A stretch of DNA of 64,000 bases. It comes from Ignavibacteriales bacterium. GTDB taxonomy: Bacteria; Bacteroidota; Ignavibacteria; Ignavibacteriales; Melioribacteraceae. Position 1 is the first letter of the stretch. Every line of letters starts with the position of its first letter. The DNA lies in NCBI GenBank assembly GCA_026390775.1, contig JAPLFF010000007.1, positions 744,001-808,000 of the forward strand, written 5' to 3'. Shown one piece after another: positions 1 through 10,455 of this stretch. Under the pieces are notes generated by a model. It was not told where the DNA came from and did no database searches. It was given only the letters and a program-made list of their open reading frames with translations. The position numbers and the translations under genes are program-made.

Positions 1-1
1 A

Positions 2-1027
2 ACGGAATTAGCTGAAAATTTTACCAATCTAACTTCAAAAGATTTTGTAAAGATTAGTTACCCTTTAGTTGATGAGTTAACCGGAGCTTACACATTTGTA
101 TTACTTCTACCATTGTTGCTTATTTTTTTTAAAAGGGTACCGCTGACAAAAGAAAATTGGTTCCACAAATTTCCTCTCTATTTAATAGCATCGATTATTG
201 TTGGTTTAACTCACACTTCAATGATGTACATCTCACGCTCAATAATATACCCGATTCTTCATTGGGGAAACTATGACTACGGTTACATTCCATTTAGAAT
301 TGTGATGGAGTATTTAAAACAGTTCGTCATATTCTGGGGAGTGTTTACTGTTTATGCTTTGATAAAAACATTCCAAGAAAAAGAAGCACATAAAATCAAG
401 ACGGCACAACTTGAAGAACAGCTTACAAAAGCCAGACTGGAAACTTTAAAGATGCAGCTCAATCCACATTTTCTTTTCAATACATTGAACATGATTTCAT
501 CCACAATGTACGAAGACACACAAGCCGCCGATAAAATGATTGCAAACTTAAGCGACCTTCTCAGAATCACTTTAAAAAGTTCTTCGAAAGGTGAAAACAT
601 ACTGGCAAAAGAGATTGACATTCTTAATCTCTACATAGAAATAATGAAAGCACGTTTTAAAGATAAACTTGAGATTGTATTACAAATTGATGAAGAAACT
701 ATCGAAGCTCTGGTCCCTAATTTTATTTTTCAGCCGCTCGTGGAAAATTCCATTAAGTACGGAATGGAAAATTTAACAAGCACTAAAATTGAAGTCTCTG
801 CTAAAAAATCTTTAGACAAATTGATTATAAAAATAAGAGACAATGGACCCGGCATTCAGAAAGAAAACGCTGCAGTATTAAACAGTGGTGTTGGTTTATC
901 AAACACTGTTGAACGGTTGGAGAAATTATATGGAAACAACTTCGAATTCAATTGGGTTAATTTAGATGAAGGCGGTTTGCTGCTTACAATAGAAATCCCA
1001 TTCAAAGAAGAGGAAGAACAAAATTGA
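2..1027 (+). CDS. LytS/YehU-type sensor histidine kinase (5' end outside window)
   Basis: Sensor kinase of the His_kinase (LytS) family that phosphorylates the LytTR regulator encoded just downstream. The visible part has hydrophobic segments (a partial one at the start, LYLIASIIVGLTH, VIFWGVFTVYALI), a short coiled coil, the phospho-acceptor box LNPHFLFNTLN and a HATPase domain with FQPLVENSIKYG and DNGPGI. The frame is open to the left edge of the window, so the gene is 5'-truncated here. The TTG at 113 lies inside a membrane segment and is not a credible start. The stop overlaps the next start by four bases (TTGA), which implies translational coupling. Confidence 0.9.
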   Translation, partial: TELAENFTNLTSKDFVKISYPLVDELTGAYTFVLLLPLLLIFFKRVPLTKENWFHKFPLYLIASIIVGLTHTSMMYISRSIIYPILHWGNYDYGYIPFRIVMEYLKQFVIFWGVFTVYALIKTFQEKEAHKIKTAQLEEQLTKARLETLKMQLNPHFLFNTLNMISSTMYEDTQAADKMIANLSDLLRITLKSSSKGENILAKEIDILNLYIEIMKARFKDKLEIVLQIDEETIEALVPNFIFQPLVENSIKYGMENLTSTKIEVSAKKSLDKLIIKIRDNGPGIQKENAAVLNSGVGLSNTVERLEKLYGNNFEFNWVNLDEGGLLLTIEIPFKEEEEQN

Positions 1028-1779
1028 AAGTATTAGTCGTTGACGATGAACAGCCGGCACGAAAAAAGATTATTTCATTTTTAAAAGATGAAAGTGAAAT
1101 AGAACAAATTCTAGAAGCCGGGAATGGAATTGAAGCAATAAAAAAAATAAAAAGTGAAAAGCCAGAAATAATTTTTCTTGATATACAGATGCCGGGCTTA
1201 AATGGTTTTGAAGTTATAAAAGAGATTGGCTCTGAAAATATGCCGCCGGTAGTTTTTGTTACTGCTTATGATCAATATGCTATCAATGCATTTGATGTAA
1301 ATGCAGTGGATTATCTTTTGAAACCATTTGACAAGGAAAGATTCTCAAAATCATTTCATCGTGTAACTGAAAAAATAAAATTCAAGAAAAGAAATACCAA
1401 TGACATTAAACTGATTCTAGATGAAGTTAAAAAGGAAAGGAAATATTTAGAGAGGTTTTTGGTAAGTCTTGGTTCCAAATACTTTTTTGTTGCTGTTAGA
1501 GAAATAATATTTATTTCATCCGCAGAAAAATATGTTGAACTGCATACAGCAAAAGGAAAATATCTATTAAGAGATACGATGAACAATGTTGAAGAATCGC
1601 TAGATCCGGAAAAGTTTGCACGCATCCATCGTTCATATATTGTTAATGTCGAACAGATTCAAGAAATGCAGCCATGGTCCCACGGTGATTATATCGTGAT
1701 TTTAAAGAATGGTGAAAAATTAAATATGAGCCGCAGGTACAGAGAGAATCTTTTCCGTAAAACGAATTTGTCAGATTAA
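1024..1779 (+). CDS. LytTR-family response regulator
   Basis: Two-domain transcriptional regulator. The N-terminal receiver has the acidic pair DDE at residues 7-9, phospho-acceptor Asp53 in FLDIQMPG and Lys100 in YLLKPFDK. The C-terminal LytTR DNA-binding domain covers roughly residues 145-248, with FISSAEKYVELHT and the family-typical RIHRSYIVN. It starts at a TTG that overlaps the kinase stop, preceded by a purine-rich AGAGGAAGAA. It is the partner of the upstream kinase; target promoters cannot be read from the sequence. Family assignment is secure. Confidence 0.93.
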   Translation: MKVLVVDDEQPARKKIISFLKDESEIEQILEAGNGIEAIKKIKSEKPEIIFLDIQMPGLNGFEVIKEIGSENMPPVVFVTAYDQYAINAFDVNAVDYLLKPFDKERFSKSFHRVTEKIKFKKRNTNDIKLILDEVKKERKYLERFLVSLGSKYFFVAVREIIFISSAEKYVELHTAKGKYLLRDTMNNVEESLDPEKFARIHRSYIVNVEQIQEMQPWSHGDYIVILKNGEKLNMSRRYRENLFRKTNLSD

Positions 1780-1782
1780 AAC

Positions 1783-2655
1783 CTATCTATCCGGTTCCGC
1801 ATGAACCATCACTTTTACATTTTTAATTTTACTGCTGATTGCTTCTTCAACCATGTGAGAAATTTCGTGCGCTTGATCTATGGTCATATTTTTATCAACA
1901 TGAATATTTAGATCAACAAATTTATACGGACCGGATTCGCGGACTTTTATATCATGAAATTGTTTTACTTCCGGTAAATTTTTCACAATATCTTCTACTC
2001 TTTCATGTAATCCTTTTGGAGCTCTGTCAATTAGAGCATCAAACGATTTTTTACCCAACCGGTAACATACTGTAAGAACAATTATTGCAACAATTAAAGC
2101 TGCGATCGGATCCGCGTAATCAAAATTAAAAGTAACTCCGATCAACCCAATCAAGACAACGAAAGAACTCCAAATATCTGTTGAGAAGTGAAGTGCATCT
2201 GCTTCGAGTGCCTGGCTGTCATGTTTTTTGGCAACTTTGTACAACGCTCGCGAACGGGAAATATCTATAACTATCGAAGTGAGAATAACAATGAAACTCC
2301 AAACTGTTACTTCGATGTGAACTTCATGCGTAACTAATCTTCTTATCCCTTCGTAGATAATCCATATACAAGTTATAACAAGCAGCAATGTTTCAATAAG
2401 AGCTGAGTAATTTTCGATTTTACCATGACCGTAATTGTGTCCTTCATCCGGGGGAACATCGGCAAACTTAACTGCAAAAAAAGTAATGATGGCTGCAACT
2501 AGATCTAACGCAGAGTGGAGCGCTTCAGAAAGAATTCCCAAGCTTCCGGTTAATAATCCAATCACAAGTTTAAAGCCGGTCAAAAAGATTGCAGCTGCAA
2601 CCGAAGTTAAAGCAATTGATTTTTTCTCTTTTGTTGCTAAACTAGAATTACTCAT
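1783..2655 (-). CDS. Cation diffusion facilitator transporter, zinc-type site
   Basis: Inner-membrane divalent metal/proton antiporter of the CDF family, about 290 residues with six membrane segments and a C-terminal cytoplasmic dimerisation domain. The transport site reads HxxxD in TM2 (His47, Asp51) and HxxxD in TM5 (His156, Asp160), the arrangement usually linked to Zn2+ (sometimes Fe2+ or Cd2+). A histidine-containing loop (GHNYGHGK) precedes TM3. It converges with the LytTR regulator, only four bases away, so it is not part of that operon. A second CDF at 59680-60531 has a different metal site. Confidence 0.92.
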   Translation of the reverse strand: MSNSSLATKEKKSIALTSVAAAIFLTGFKLVIGLLTGSLGILSEALHSALDLVAAIITFFAVKFADVPPDEGHNYGHGKIENYSALIETLLLVITCIWIIYEGIRRLVTHEVHIEVTVWSFIVILTSIVIDISRSRALYKVAKKHDSQALEADALHFSTDIWSSFVVLIGLIGVTFNFDYADPIAALIVAIIVLTVCYRLGKKSFDALIDRAPKGLHERVEDIVKNLPEVKQFHDIKVRESGPYKFVDLNIHVDKNMTIDQAHEISHMVEEAISSKIKNVKVMVHAEPDR

Positions 2656-2709
2656 TTAAGAAGTAAAATTGTTTTTTGATGTAAGTAAACTTAATACTTG
2701 TCAATTAAA

Positions 2710-3042
2710 CTAATTTATCTTTTCAACAACTACTGCGGTACCGTAACATAAAACTTCTGTAACGCCGCTCATAACTTCTGTTGCATCATATCGAACACCG
2801 AGTAATGCATTAGCACCAATAGCTTGTCCGTGCTGAACCATTAATTCAAATGCATCCGAGCGAGTTTTCTCGCAAAGTTCTGTAAAGAGTGTAATGTTTC
2901 CGCCAAAGATTGTTTGTAATCCGGCTCCGATGGTTCCGATAACCGAACGAGAACGAACTACGATTCCTTTTACTACACCAAGATTTTTTACAACTTTGCA
3001 GCCGTCAATTGTAAATGTAGTTGTAATGAGTGAATGATCCAT
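2710..3042 (-). CDS. YbjQ/UPF0145 family protein
   Basis: Small soluble protein of the YbjQ (UPF0145) family, sometimes labelled heavy-metal-binding domain protein. Recognisable features are the N-terminal TTTFTIDG strand, [14 protein letters not shown], the central helix [27 protein letters not shown] and the ending [12 protein letters not shown]. The full length of about 110 residues is normal for the family. Its molecular role is not established. It is preceded by the DUF72 gene with an 11-base gap on the same strand, so the two are probably co-transcribed. Confidence 0.88.
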   Translation of the reverse strand: MDHSLITTTFTIDGCKVVKNLGVVKGIVVRSRSVIGTIGAGLQTIFGGNITLFTELCEKTRSDAFELMVQHGQAIGANALLGVRYDATEVMSGVTEVLCYGTAVVVEKIN

Positions 3043-3052
3043 ATAGACTCCA

Positions 3053-3916
3053 TTAATTATGTTTTAATAGATTTTTAATTTTGCGAATCGTCAACGGTGC
3101 TGAACCTTCATAATAGTTGTTCACATTTAAGTAAACATCAACATCTCTCTCAAGTAATTGTATAACCATTAAACAAATTTTTTCAAGTTCATCATCTTTA
3201 GGATCCACAATTTTATTCCACTCACCGCCTGTTCTTGTTTCAATTCCCTGCTTATCCGGTCCGTGTAATCTTATTACTGTAAAATCTTTTATGTAATCCT
3301 TGTAGCGGTTATAAATTTCATAAATCGGCGGCATATCATATCCTTGCATAAATACCTGTCCCAATTTATTATCTCTAAGAAACTGAAAATAAGTCTCGTT
3401 AAGATAATTCGAATTACGAGTTTCTATTGCAAATAAAAATCTATCCGGAAGGTTACTAACAAATTCTCTAAAGAGTCCTTGGAATTCAAATTGAGATTTC
3501 ATTTTTTCTTTATTAAGATATTCAAACTGAAACATGAGCGGGCCAAGATTTTTATGCAGCGGTTTTATCGAATGTATAAATTCTTTAAGTAAATCTATTG
3601 AGAGAAAATGAGGATTGATAACAGGTTGTTGGTCTATATCTGATTTGTTCAGATGTGTAAGCGTTATAGTGTTTGGAAGTTTAATTGAAAACTTAAATTG
3701 CGGCGTTACGGATTCTTTATAGTTTTTTACTACATAACTATGAGGCATAATAATATTATTTATTCCGTAAAGCGAAGAAAACCATTGTGGAATTTCAACA
3801 GAATTAAAATATGCTGAATACTCTTTTAAATAATTTATATCAGAATTATCCGAATATAATAACCCTTTCCATGATTCATACTTCCAGCCGCAAGTTCCGA
3901 TTCTTAATTCAGCCAT
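3053..3916 (-). CDS. DUF72 (YecE-like) protein
   Basis: DUF72 family protein with a TIM-barrel fold. It opens with [15 protein letters not shown], as the family typically does (a glycine-tryptophan motif in the first strand), and has the family motifs [40 protein letters not shown] and [17 protein letters not shown]. The usual family length is 240-290 residues, so it is complete. The biochemical function of DUF72 is unknown. It lies between the haem-binding gene (14 bases upstream) and ybjQ on the same strand, suggesting one transcript. Confidence 0.88.
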   Translation of the reverse strand: MAELRIGTCGWKYESWKGLLYSDNSDINYLKEYSAYFNSVEIPQWFSSLYGINNIIMPHSYVVKNYKESVTPQFKFSIKLPNTITLTHLNKSDIDQQPVINPHFLSIDLLKEFIHSIKPLHKNLGPLMFQFEYLNKEKMKSQFEFQGLFREFVSNLPDRFLFAIETRNSNYLNETYFQFLRDNKLGQVFMQGYDMPPIYEIYNRYKDYIKDFTVIRLHGPDKQGIETRTGGEWNKIVDPKDDELEKICLMVIQLLERDVDVYLNVNNYYEGSAPLTIRKIKNLLKHN

Positions 3917-3930
3917 TGTATAATATTAAT

Positions 3931-4350
3931 TTACTCAGTAACCCATTTCTTAATAATGTTTTTTTGAATTATATCTAATTTTGCATTTGTATGCATGATG
4001 GTATAGATATCCTTCGGCATTTCATCTTGATTTATTTCATCCAATATTTTCTTTTTAAGTTTAGTTCGTTTGTCGGAATAAAATTTTTCCCACTCAGAAA
4101 AATTTAACTTTTTTCTTCCGTCCATTACATCATCTACGATCAACCAGGAGATTGGTGCAATTTTACTGTACCACGGCCATGCCGTTTCATTTGAATGGCA
4201 ATCATAACATGAGCTTTTAAAAATATTCTTTACTTCAGTAGGCGCATTTATATCTGCATTTACAGGAGGATTTGTCCGTTCTACCTCAACGAACTGTATT
4301 CCAATGAAAGCGAGAATCAATAAGACAAAAAATACTCGACCTATTTTCAT
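3931..4350 (-). CDS. Haem-binding (Haem_bd) membrane-anchored protein
   Basis: Periplasm-facing protein with an N-terminal membrane anchor (about residues 5-22) followed by a short domain with one c-type haem motif, CYDCH, in the context SSCYDCHSNETAWPWYSK. This is the hallmark of the Haem_bd (DUF1924-like) family common in Bacteroidota and Chlorobi. The rest of the domain carries WLIVDDVMDGRKKLNFSEW and a conserved EINQDEMP region. Length, 139 residues, is typical. A role in periplasmic electron transfer is inferred; its redox partner is not in the window. It is the first gene of a likely haem-DUF72-ybjQ transcript. Confidence 0.85.
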   Translation of the reverse strand: MKIGRVFFVLLILAFIGIQFVEVERTNPPVNADINAPTEVKNIFKSSCYDCHSNETAWPWYSKIAPISWLIVDDVMDGRKKLNFSEWEKFYSDKRTKLKKKILDEINQDEMPKDIYTIMHTNAKLDIIQKNIIKKWVTE

Positions 4351-4410
4351 AAAAACTCCTTTTTTAGCATGATCTTACTTTTATCTTTTAAAAAGATAAA
4401 ACAAGAATTA

Positions 4411-7400
4411 TTAACTGATCTTTGAAATTACTTCAATAATTTCTTTGCAAAATTTGATTAGAAAATTCATTGCTGCTTCAGCGGAACCGAATTTATTATT
4501 CATTTCAAATTTCATTATTTCATTTGCCTGTACAAATTTAATATCTTTTGAGTAATTCTCGTTGATGAAAGTCAAAAGCGGAATAAATTTTTTCTGATAG
4601 AAATTCTCTTTGTCGCCTTTCGGCAAAACAATGGTAATCTTATTAAATTGAATTAATACTCTTTCAAACAGTGCGAACGAAGAATAGAATCTTAGAACTG
4701 CCGCAAGGATTAATCTTTCAACATTGGGCGGCATTTTTCCAAACCGGTCAATCATTTCTTCTTTAATTTCTTCAAGCTCTTCAATTTTTATCATTGAAAA
4801 AAGTGCGGTATAAAAACTTAATCTATCTGCTTGATCCGGCATATATGAGTGAGGAATACCGATCTCGAAAAATGTATCTATCGTTGGCGAAGAACGCTCT
4901 TGCTGCTTCGGAAGGTCTTTGAATACTTCTTTGAACTCGTCTTGTTTTAATTCGTCCACAGCTTCATCAAGAAGTTTTATATACATATCAAAGCCGATCG
5001 TATCAATGAATCCGCTCTGTTCGGTACCAAGTAAATTTCCCGCACCGCGGATTTCAAGATCGCGCATAGATAGATTAAATCCTTCACCAAGATCTGTATA
5101 TTCTTCTATTGCCTGCAATCTCTTAACTGCTTTTTTTGTAATTGTGTCTAATGACGGAACAAGAAAATATGCGTAAGCCTGTCTATCGCTTCTGCCGACT
5201 CTTCCTCTTAGCTGATGGAGTTCTGCTAAGCCGAAACGATCGGAGCGGTTAATTATAATTGTATTAACATTTGGAATATCAAGTCCGCTCTCAATTATTT
5301 TTGTGGAGATCAGCATGTGATATTGTTTATTTAAAAATTTATGAATCACGTCTTCAAGTTGTGACGGTTTCATTTGTCCGTGTGCAACACCGATTTTTAT
5401 TTCCGGTACATATTTTTGAACATACGCTGCAATTTTTTCGATTGACTGAACACGGTCATGTACAAAATATATTTGTCCGTTCCTTTTCACCTCTGTTAAA
5501 ATCCATTCCCGCACTTTATGGATATCGAACGTATCAACTTTTGTATAGATTGATTGCCGGTTCGGCGGCGGAGTTGCAATGATAGAAAGATCTCGAGCAC
5601 CAAGCAATGAAAGATTCAGCGTTCTAGGAATTGGCGTTGCAGTTAAGGTTAAAGTATCAACATTCGCTTTTAATGAACGTAATTTTTCTTTAGCCATAAC
5701 CCCGAAGCGGTGCTCTTCATCAATGATAAGCAAACCGAGTTCCTTAAAAGAAATATCTTTTGAAAGCAAGCGGTGAGTTCCAATTACTAAATCAACTTCA
5801 CCTTTTTCCAGTTTTTTTGTAATCGCCATTTGTTCGGATTTGTTTTTAAATCTAGAAAGCGCTTCAACTTTAACCGGAAATTGAGTCAGCCGATCTTTAA
5901 AAGTATTGTAATGCTGTTCAGCAAGAATTGTTGTTGGTACAAGTAGAGCAACTTGTTTACCATCATTTATTGCTTTGAACGCAGCGCGCACAGCAATTTC
6001 AGTTTTACCAAATCCTACATCGCCGCACACAAGGCGGTCCATCGGATTCTCGCTTTCCATATCACGTTTAACTTCTTCAGTAACTTTTGTTTGATCGGGT
6101 GTATCCTCATAAAAAAATGATGCCTCTAATTCTTTTTGCCAGATGGAATCTGCACTGAAAGAAAATCCTTGTGCGGATTTCCTTCTTGCATAAAGAGTAA
6201 TGAGTTCCCGTGCGGCTTCTTTGATCTTTGCTTTAGCTTTTTTCTTTGTTGATTTCCACTCACCGCCGCCAAGGACAGAAAGTCTAGGTGCAATATTATC
6301 TTTAGAAGAAAATTTTTTAACAAGCGACAGATAATTCAGATTAACATAAACTACTCCGCTTTCAGCGTACAATATTTTTATTGATTCTTGCTCGGTTGTT
6401 CCGATCTTAATTGTTTCTAATCCAACGAATTGCCCGATTCCAAAATTCTCATGAACAACAAAATCTCCTTTTTTAATCGAAGCAAAATCTTTAATGCGTG
6501 ATTTTTTGTACTTAAGTTTTGTCGAAAGTTTAGTTCGATAAGGTTTGTTAAAAATTTCGTAATCGGTGAGAAGAATTAGATGATCCTGCTTTACTATAAA
6601 CCCGCTCTTAATTCCGAATACAACTATTTTGATCTTTCCAGCTTCGAATAATTCTGCCAATTCTTTTTTATAATCTGTCAGCAATTCAAAGAGACGCTGT
6701 TTCTGTAATTCATTTTCTACTGCAATAATTATTTGAAAATTTTTGTTTGCATAATCTTTTAAAAATGTAAACAGCAATTCAAAGTTGGAATTTATTGCCG
6801 GGGCTTGGTTAAGTTGAAGATTAATTCTCTCGTCATGCTGACCAATCGCATCTTCAATTATCCATCGTGCGTTTGTCTCAAATAGTTTTTCTACCGAATC
6901 AAAATTATCATTTCTTCTTTCCGTCTTTTCTTCTTTCCTTTCTGCTGCTTCGCTCGTTTCATAAAGTTCTTCTTTCAAATCATCATCAATTTCTTCTTCA
7001 TACTTTTGCGGAGTTGTATTTGTTTTTTTGTTGAACAGATTTAGCAATTCAAATTCGTCGACAAAAACAAGCGGATCGTTCAAATAATCAAAAATATCTG
7101 CGCTTAATTCCTCTGCGTTGATTGATGCGGCAATTGTTGCCGAAGATAATTTATCAAGCGAGCGCTGGTTATCAGGATCAAAGTGACGGATTGATTCTAT
7201 AAAATCTCCGTCAAATTCCAACCGCACCGGCTGTTTCTCGCTGTAAGACCAGAAATCAATTATTGAACCGCGTACTGCAAAATCACCCGCACCGTCAACA
7301 TACTTATCGCGGTTGTAATCAATCGAGTTAAAGTATTCGATCAAATCATTGTACGTTAAGTTGCCGCCGATTTCTACTTTAGTTGTGTTCTTATCTATCG

Positions 7401-7767
7401 TATTCTTTGAAGGCAATTTCAGTTTAAGAATTTCATAAGTTGAAATAAGAATAAATTTGTTTCTCTTGTTAAGATCGGTCAATCTTTCTTGAAGAATTTC
7501 GGCATTTAATTCATCAGCTGATACTATTAAATCCTCCAATTCCAGAATATTCAGCTCAACTTTAGTTTCATTTACAGATTGAACCGTCGGACAGAGAAGA
7601 AGAATTTGTTTTTCTTTCTCGACAATAGATTTTATGAAAAGAGATTTTGATGAACCGGCAAATGGTGAGACAAAAATCTTTTCATGCTGAGTTAAAATAA
7701 AAATCTTTTCTTTTAACTCGCGCAAAGATTGAAGTGAGTCTAGAAGAACATCGGAGGTTGATTTCAT
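4411..7767 (-). CDS. mfd: Transcription-repair coupling factor Mfd
   Basis: DNA translocase that removes RNA polymerase stalled at lesions and recruits UvrA. It has a UvrB-like N-terminal module, a CarD-like RNA polymerase interaction domain (DFVVHENFGIGQFVGLE, about residue 435 onward), superfamily 2 helicase motifs (Walker A GDVGFGKTE at about 582-590, DEEH at about 683-686, TATPIPRTL), a conserved RGRVGRS helicase motif and a C-terminal TRCF domain. I chose the ATG at 7767 (1118 aa) because it follows an AAAGGG site; the frame continues 20 codons upstream but that stretch (with RGRVFCILKK) looks non-coding. A charged low-complexity insert near residues 255-290 is unusual. Confidence 0.95.
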   Translation of the reverse strand: MKSTSDVLLDSLQSLRELKEKIFILTQHEKIFVSPFAGSSKSLFIKSIVEKEKQILLLCPTVQSVNETKVELNILELEDLIVSADELNAEILQERLTDLNKRNKFILISTYEILKLKLPSKNTIDKNTTKVEIGGNLTYNDLIEYFNSIDYNRDKYVDGAGDFAVRGSIIDFWSYSEKQPVRLEFDGDFIESIRHFDPDNQRSLDKLSSATIAASINAEELSADIFDYLNDPLVFVDEFELLNLFNKKTNTTPQKYEEEIDDDLKEELYETSEAAERKEEKTERRNDNFDSVEKLFETNARWIIEDAIGQHDERINLQLNQAPAINSNFELLFTFLKDYANKNFQIIIAVENELQKQRLFELLTDYKKELAELFEAGKIKIVVFGIKSGFIVKQDHLILLTDYEIFNKPYRTKLSTKLKYKKSRIKDFASIKKGDFVVHENFGIGQFVGLETIKIGTTEQESIKILYAESGVVYVNLNYLSLVKKFSSKDNIAPRLSVLGGGEWKSTKKKAKAKIKEAARELITLYARRKSAQGFSFSADSIWQKELEASFFYEDTPDQTKVTEEVKRDMESENPMDRLVCGDVGFGKTEIAVRAAFKAINDGKQVALLVPTTILAEQHYNTFKDRLTQFPVKVEALSRFKNKSEQMAITKKLEKGEVDLVIGTHRLLSKDISFKELGLLIIDEEHRFGVMAKEKLRSLKANVDTLTLTATPIPRTLNLSLLGARDLSIIATPPPNRQSIYTKVDTFDIHKVREWILTEVKRNGQIYFVHDRVQSIEKIAAYVQKYVPEIKIGVAHGQMKPSQLEDVIHKFLNKQYHMLISTKIIESGLDIPNVNTIIINRSDRFGLAELHQLRGRVGRSDRQAYAYFLVPSLDTITKKAVKRLQAIEEYTDLGEGFNLSMRDLEIRGAGNLLGTEQSGFIDTIGFDMYIKLLDEAVDELKQDEFKEVFKDLPKQQERSSPTIDTFFEIGIPHSYMPDQADRLSFYTALFSMIKIEELEEIKEEMIDRFGKMPPNVERLILAAVLRFYSSFALFERVLIQFNKITIVLPKGDKENFYQKKFIPLLTFINENYSKDIKFVQANEIMKFEMNNKFGSAEAAMNFLIKFCKEIIEVISKIS

Positions 7768-7952
7768 TTTCCCTTTCTTTAAAATACAGAACACCCTTCC
7801 TCGCAGAAGCGAAGAGGAATTTTTCAAAATTACCTTGGTAAAAGTAAGTTAATTACTTCAAATTTTATAGCTGTAATAATGATATTTCAATAACATCATT
7901 TTTATATTATTTTTGATACGGATTTCCATTCACTAATCGCAGGAAATTTACA

Positions 7953-10436
7953 ATGGCACTTCTAAAGGCACATCTACCAAAAGAATTAAAACCCGAAGAT
8001 TTAAAATGGACTTGTGATACCAAAGTTTTTGATTTTGAAGACACCGAAAAAGTAAAACCGATTGAAGGAATTGTAGGACAAGAACGAGCACTGAAAGCAT
8101 TACGGTTGGGAGTTGATTTAAAAAGTCCAGGTTACAATATTTTTATTACAGGACTATCAGGCACGGGAAAGTTTACAGCAATAAAACAAATGCTGGAATC
8201 AATCGCACACAATTACTCTCATCTAAACGATTATGCATATGTAAACAATTTTCAAGATGAAGACCGACCGACACTGCTTCAATTTCCTTCCGGACAGGCA
8301 ACTAAATTTAGGAAAGATCTTTTATGGGTAATAAAATTTTTACAGGAAAAGATCCCGCAATTACTTTCTACCGATCCGTTCACATCTCAGAAGAAACAAA
8401 TGCTTAATGAGTTTGGACAAACGCAGCAAAAGATGATGAACGACTTTGAAGAAAAATTACGAAAAGATAATTTTACACTTGGACAGGTTAAAGTAGGCGA
8501 ATTGGTCCGTCCCGAAATTTTAGCAGTGGTTGAAGATAAGCCGGTTTTTGTTCAGCAGTTAGATGAGCTGGTTCGTTCGGAAAAATTATCAAAAGAAAAA
8601 GCTCAAGAAATAATTACAAAGTATGCTTCTTATCAAGATGAACTTCAGGTTCTATTCAAACAAAGTTTAAAACTAACGCAGGAGTTCCAAGAAAAAATTT
8701 CACAGCTCGAAACGGATTTTGTAAATGGATTCATCATGGTTACAATTGATGATCTCAAAAAGAAATATAAAACGCATTCGGTAAAAGAATATTTAGATCA
8801 GATGCATGAAAGTATTCTGCAAAACCTTGATGTGTTTAAGGGACAAAAACCGGTACGCGAAGAAACCGGCGGCGGAATTGTAATTGATTACTTAAAAGAA
8901 TATGAAGTAAATATCATACTTGACAATTCTTCCATAAAAAAATGTCCGGTAATAGTTGAGACATCACCAACATATAACAACCTTTTTGGCACAATAGAAA
9001 AATACAGCGACGGCAAAGGCGGCTGGTACGCAGACTTCACAAAAATAAAAGCCGGGTCGCTGCTGCGTGCTAACGGCGGCTACTTAATTATTAATGCAAT
9101 GGATGCTTTTGGTGAACCCGGTGTTTGGAAAACCTTAAAACGTGTTTTACTATTCGGGCAGTTGGAGATTCAAGATCTTGCAAATATCTATCAGTTTTCT
9201 CCCAGCATAATAAAACCAGAACCGATCAATATTGACACAAAAGTAATTTTGATCGGTAACGCAAACATCTATTCAATACTTTCTTCTTATGAAGACGACT
9301 TTAATAAAATTTTTAAGATCAAAGCTGATTTTGATTATGAAATGAAACGCACTGATACTGCAATGACCGAATATGCAATGATCATTAAAAAATTAATTGA
9401 GAGTGAAAAACTTTTGGAGTTCGATAAATCGGCAATAGCAAAAATTATTGAATACGGTGCCCGTTATGCAGGGGAAAAAAATAAATTAACAACTCGTTTC
9501 GCTTATATAGCCGATCTCGTGCGGGAATCAAATTTTTGGGCGCATAGTATCGGGCATAAAATGGTTACTAAAAAAAATGTTGATGCGGCATTCAATGCAT
9601 CAAAAGAACGGCATGGACTCTATGAATCAAAACTTTCTGAAATGATAAATGACGGAACAATTTTAATTGATACAGATGGCGCGCGAGTAGGGACGATCAA
9701 CGGTCTCGCTGTTTATGAAAGCGGTCAGCATTCATTTGGGAAACCTACGCGTATTACAGCTTCGGTTTCTTTAGGCAATGGGATTATAATTAATGTTGAA
9801 CGCGAAGCAGGTTTAAGCGGGAATACACACAACAAAGGTGTGCTCATCATCTCGGGATACTTTAGAGAAAATTTTGGAAATCGAATTCCGCTTTCATTTC
9901 AAGCAAGCTTGGTTTTTGAACAAGGATACGGAATGATTGACGGCGATAGTGCATCCATTACGGAAATCTGTGCTTTGCTTTCTGCACTTTCAAACATTCC
10001 AATAAAACAATCTTTTGCAATTACCGGATCTGTAAATCAAAAAGGCGAGATACAACCAATCGGCGGAGTGAACGAAAAGATAGAAGGATTTTTTGATGTC
10101 TGCAAAATGAAAGGCTTAACAGGAAAGCATGGAGTAATTATTCCATTACAAAATGTAAAAGATTTGATGCTGAAAGATGAAGTTCTAAATGCCGTGAAGA
10201 AAAATCAATTTCATGTTTATGCAGTTTCTAAAGTTGAAGAAGCTATTGAGATTCTTACAGGTTTACGTGCCGGTAAAAAGTTAACCAATGGAAGATATCA
10301 ATCAGATACTATCTTCGGAGAAGTAGAAAAAGAACTTACTGCAATGAGAAAGAGAATACGCCCGCCGTCATCAAAGAAGAATAATTCAAAACCGAACGGT
10401 AATCACGAGGGAAAATCATTAAAGAGAAAAAAATAA
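7953..10436 (+). CDS. Lon-like ATP-dependent protease (AAA_32/LonB-type)
   Basis: Cytoplasmic AAA+ serine protease of the Lon-like group with an N-terminal AAA_32 ATPase rather than the classical Lon N domain. Walker A is GLSGTGKFT (near residue 70). A long helical insertion follows (about 110-290), and GGYLIINAMDAF lies in the Walker B region. The C-terminal Lon protease domain has a Ser-Lys dyad: Ser666 in GDSAS and Lys709 in VNEKIEG, spaced 43 residues as in classical Lon. The basic C-terminal tail (SSKKNNSKPNGN onward) is probably disordered. It is divergent from mfd, with about 185 bases between the two starts for promoters. Substrates are unknown. Confidence 0.93.
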   Translation: MALLKAHLPKELKPEDLKWTCDTKVFDFEDTEKVKPIEGIVGQERALKALRLGVDLKSPGYNIFITGLSGTGKFTAIKQMLESIAHNYSHLNDYAYVNNFQDEDRPTLLQFPSGQATKFRKDLLWVIKFLQEKIPQLLSTDPFTSQKKQMLNEFGQTQQKMMNDFEEKLRKDNFTLGQVKVGELVRPEILAVVEDKPVFVQQLDELVRSEKLSKEKAQEIITKYASYQDELQVLFKQSLKLTQEFQEKISQLETDFVNGFIMVTIDDLKKKYKTHSVKEYLDQMHESILQNLDVFKGQKPVREETGGGIVIDYLKEYEVNIILDNSSIKKCPVIVETSPTYNNLFGTIEKYSDGKGGWYADFTKIKAGSLLRANGGYLIINAMDAFGEPGVWKTLKRVLLFGQLEIQDLANIYQFSPSIIKPEPINIDTKVILIGNANIYSILSSYEDDFNKIFKIKADFDYEMKRTDTAMTEYAMIIKKLIESEKLLEFDKSAIAKIIEYGARYAGEKNKLTTRFAYIADLVRESNFWAHSIGHKMVTKKNVDAAFNASKERHGLYESKLSEMINDGTILIDTDGARVGTINGLAVYESGQHSFGKPTRITASVSLGNGIIINVEREAGLSGNTHNKGVLIISGYFRENFGNRIPLSFQASLVFEQGYGMIDGDSASITEICALLSALSNIPIKQSFAITGSVNQKGEIQPIGGVNEKIEGFFDVCKMKGLTGKHGVIIPLQNVKDLMLKDEVLNAVKKNQFHVYAVSKVEEAIEILTGLRAGKKLTNGRYQSDTIFGEVEKELTAMRKRIRPPSSKKNNSKPNGNHEGKSLKRKK

Positions 10437-10455
10437 TTGAGAATTGAAAACAAAG

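Noticed and set aside
113-1027. TTG at 113 as start of the sensor kinase
   Set aside because: The same frame is open to base 2 and the TTG lies within a membrane helix; the true start is left of the window.
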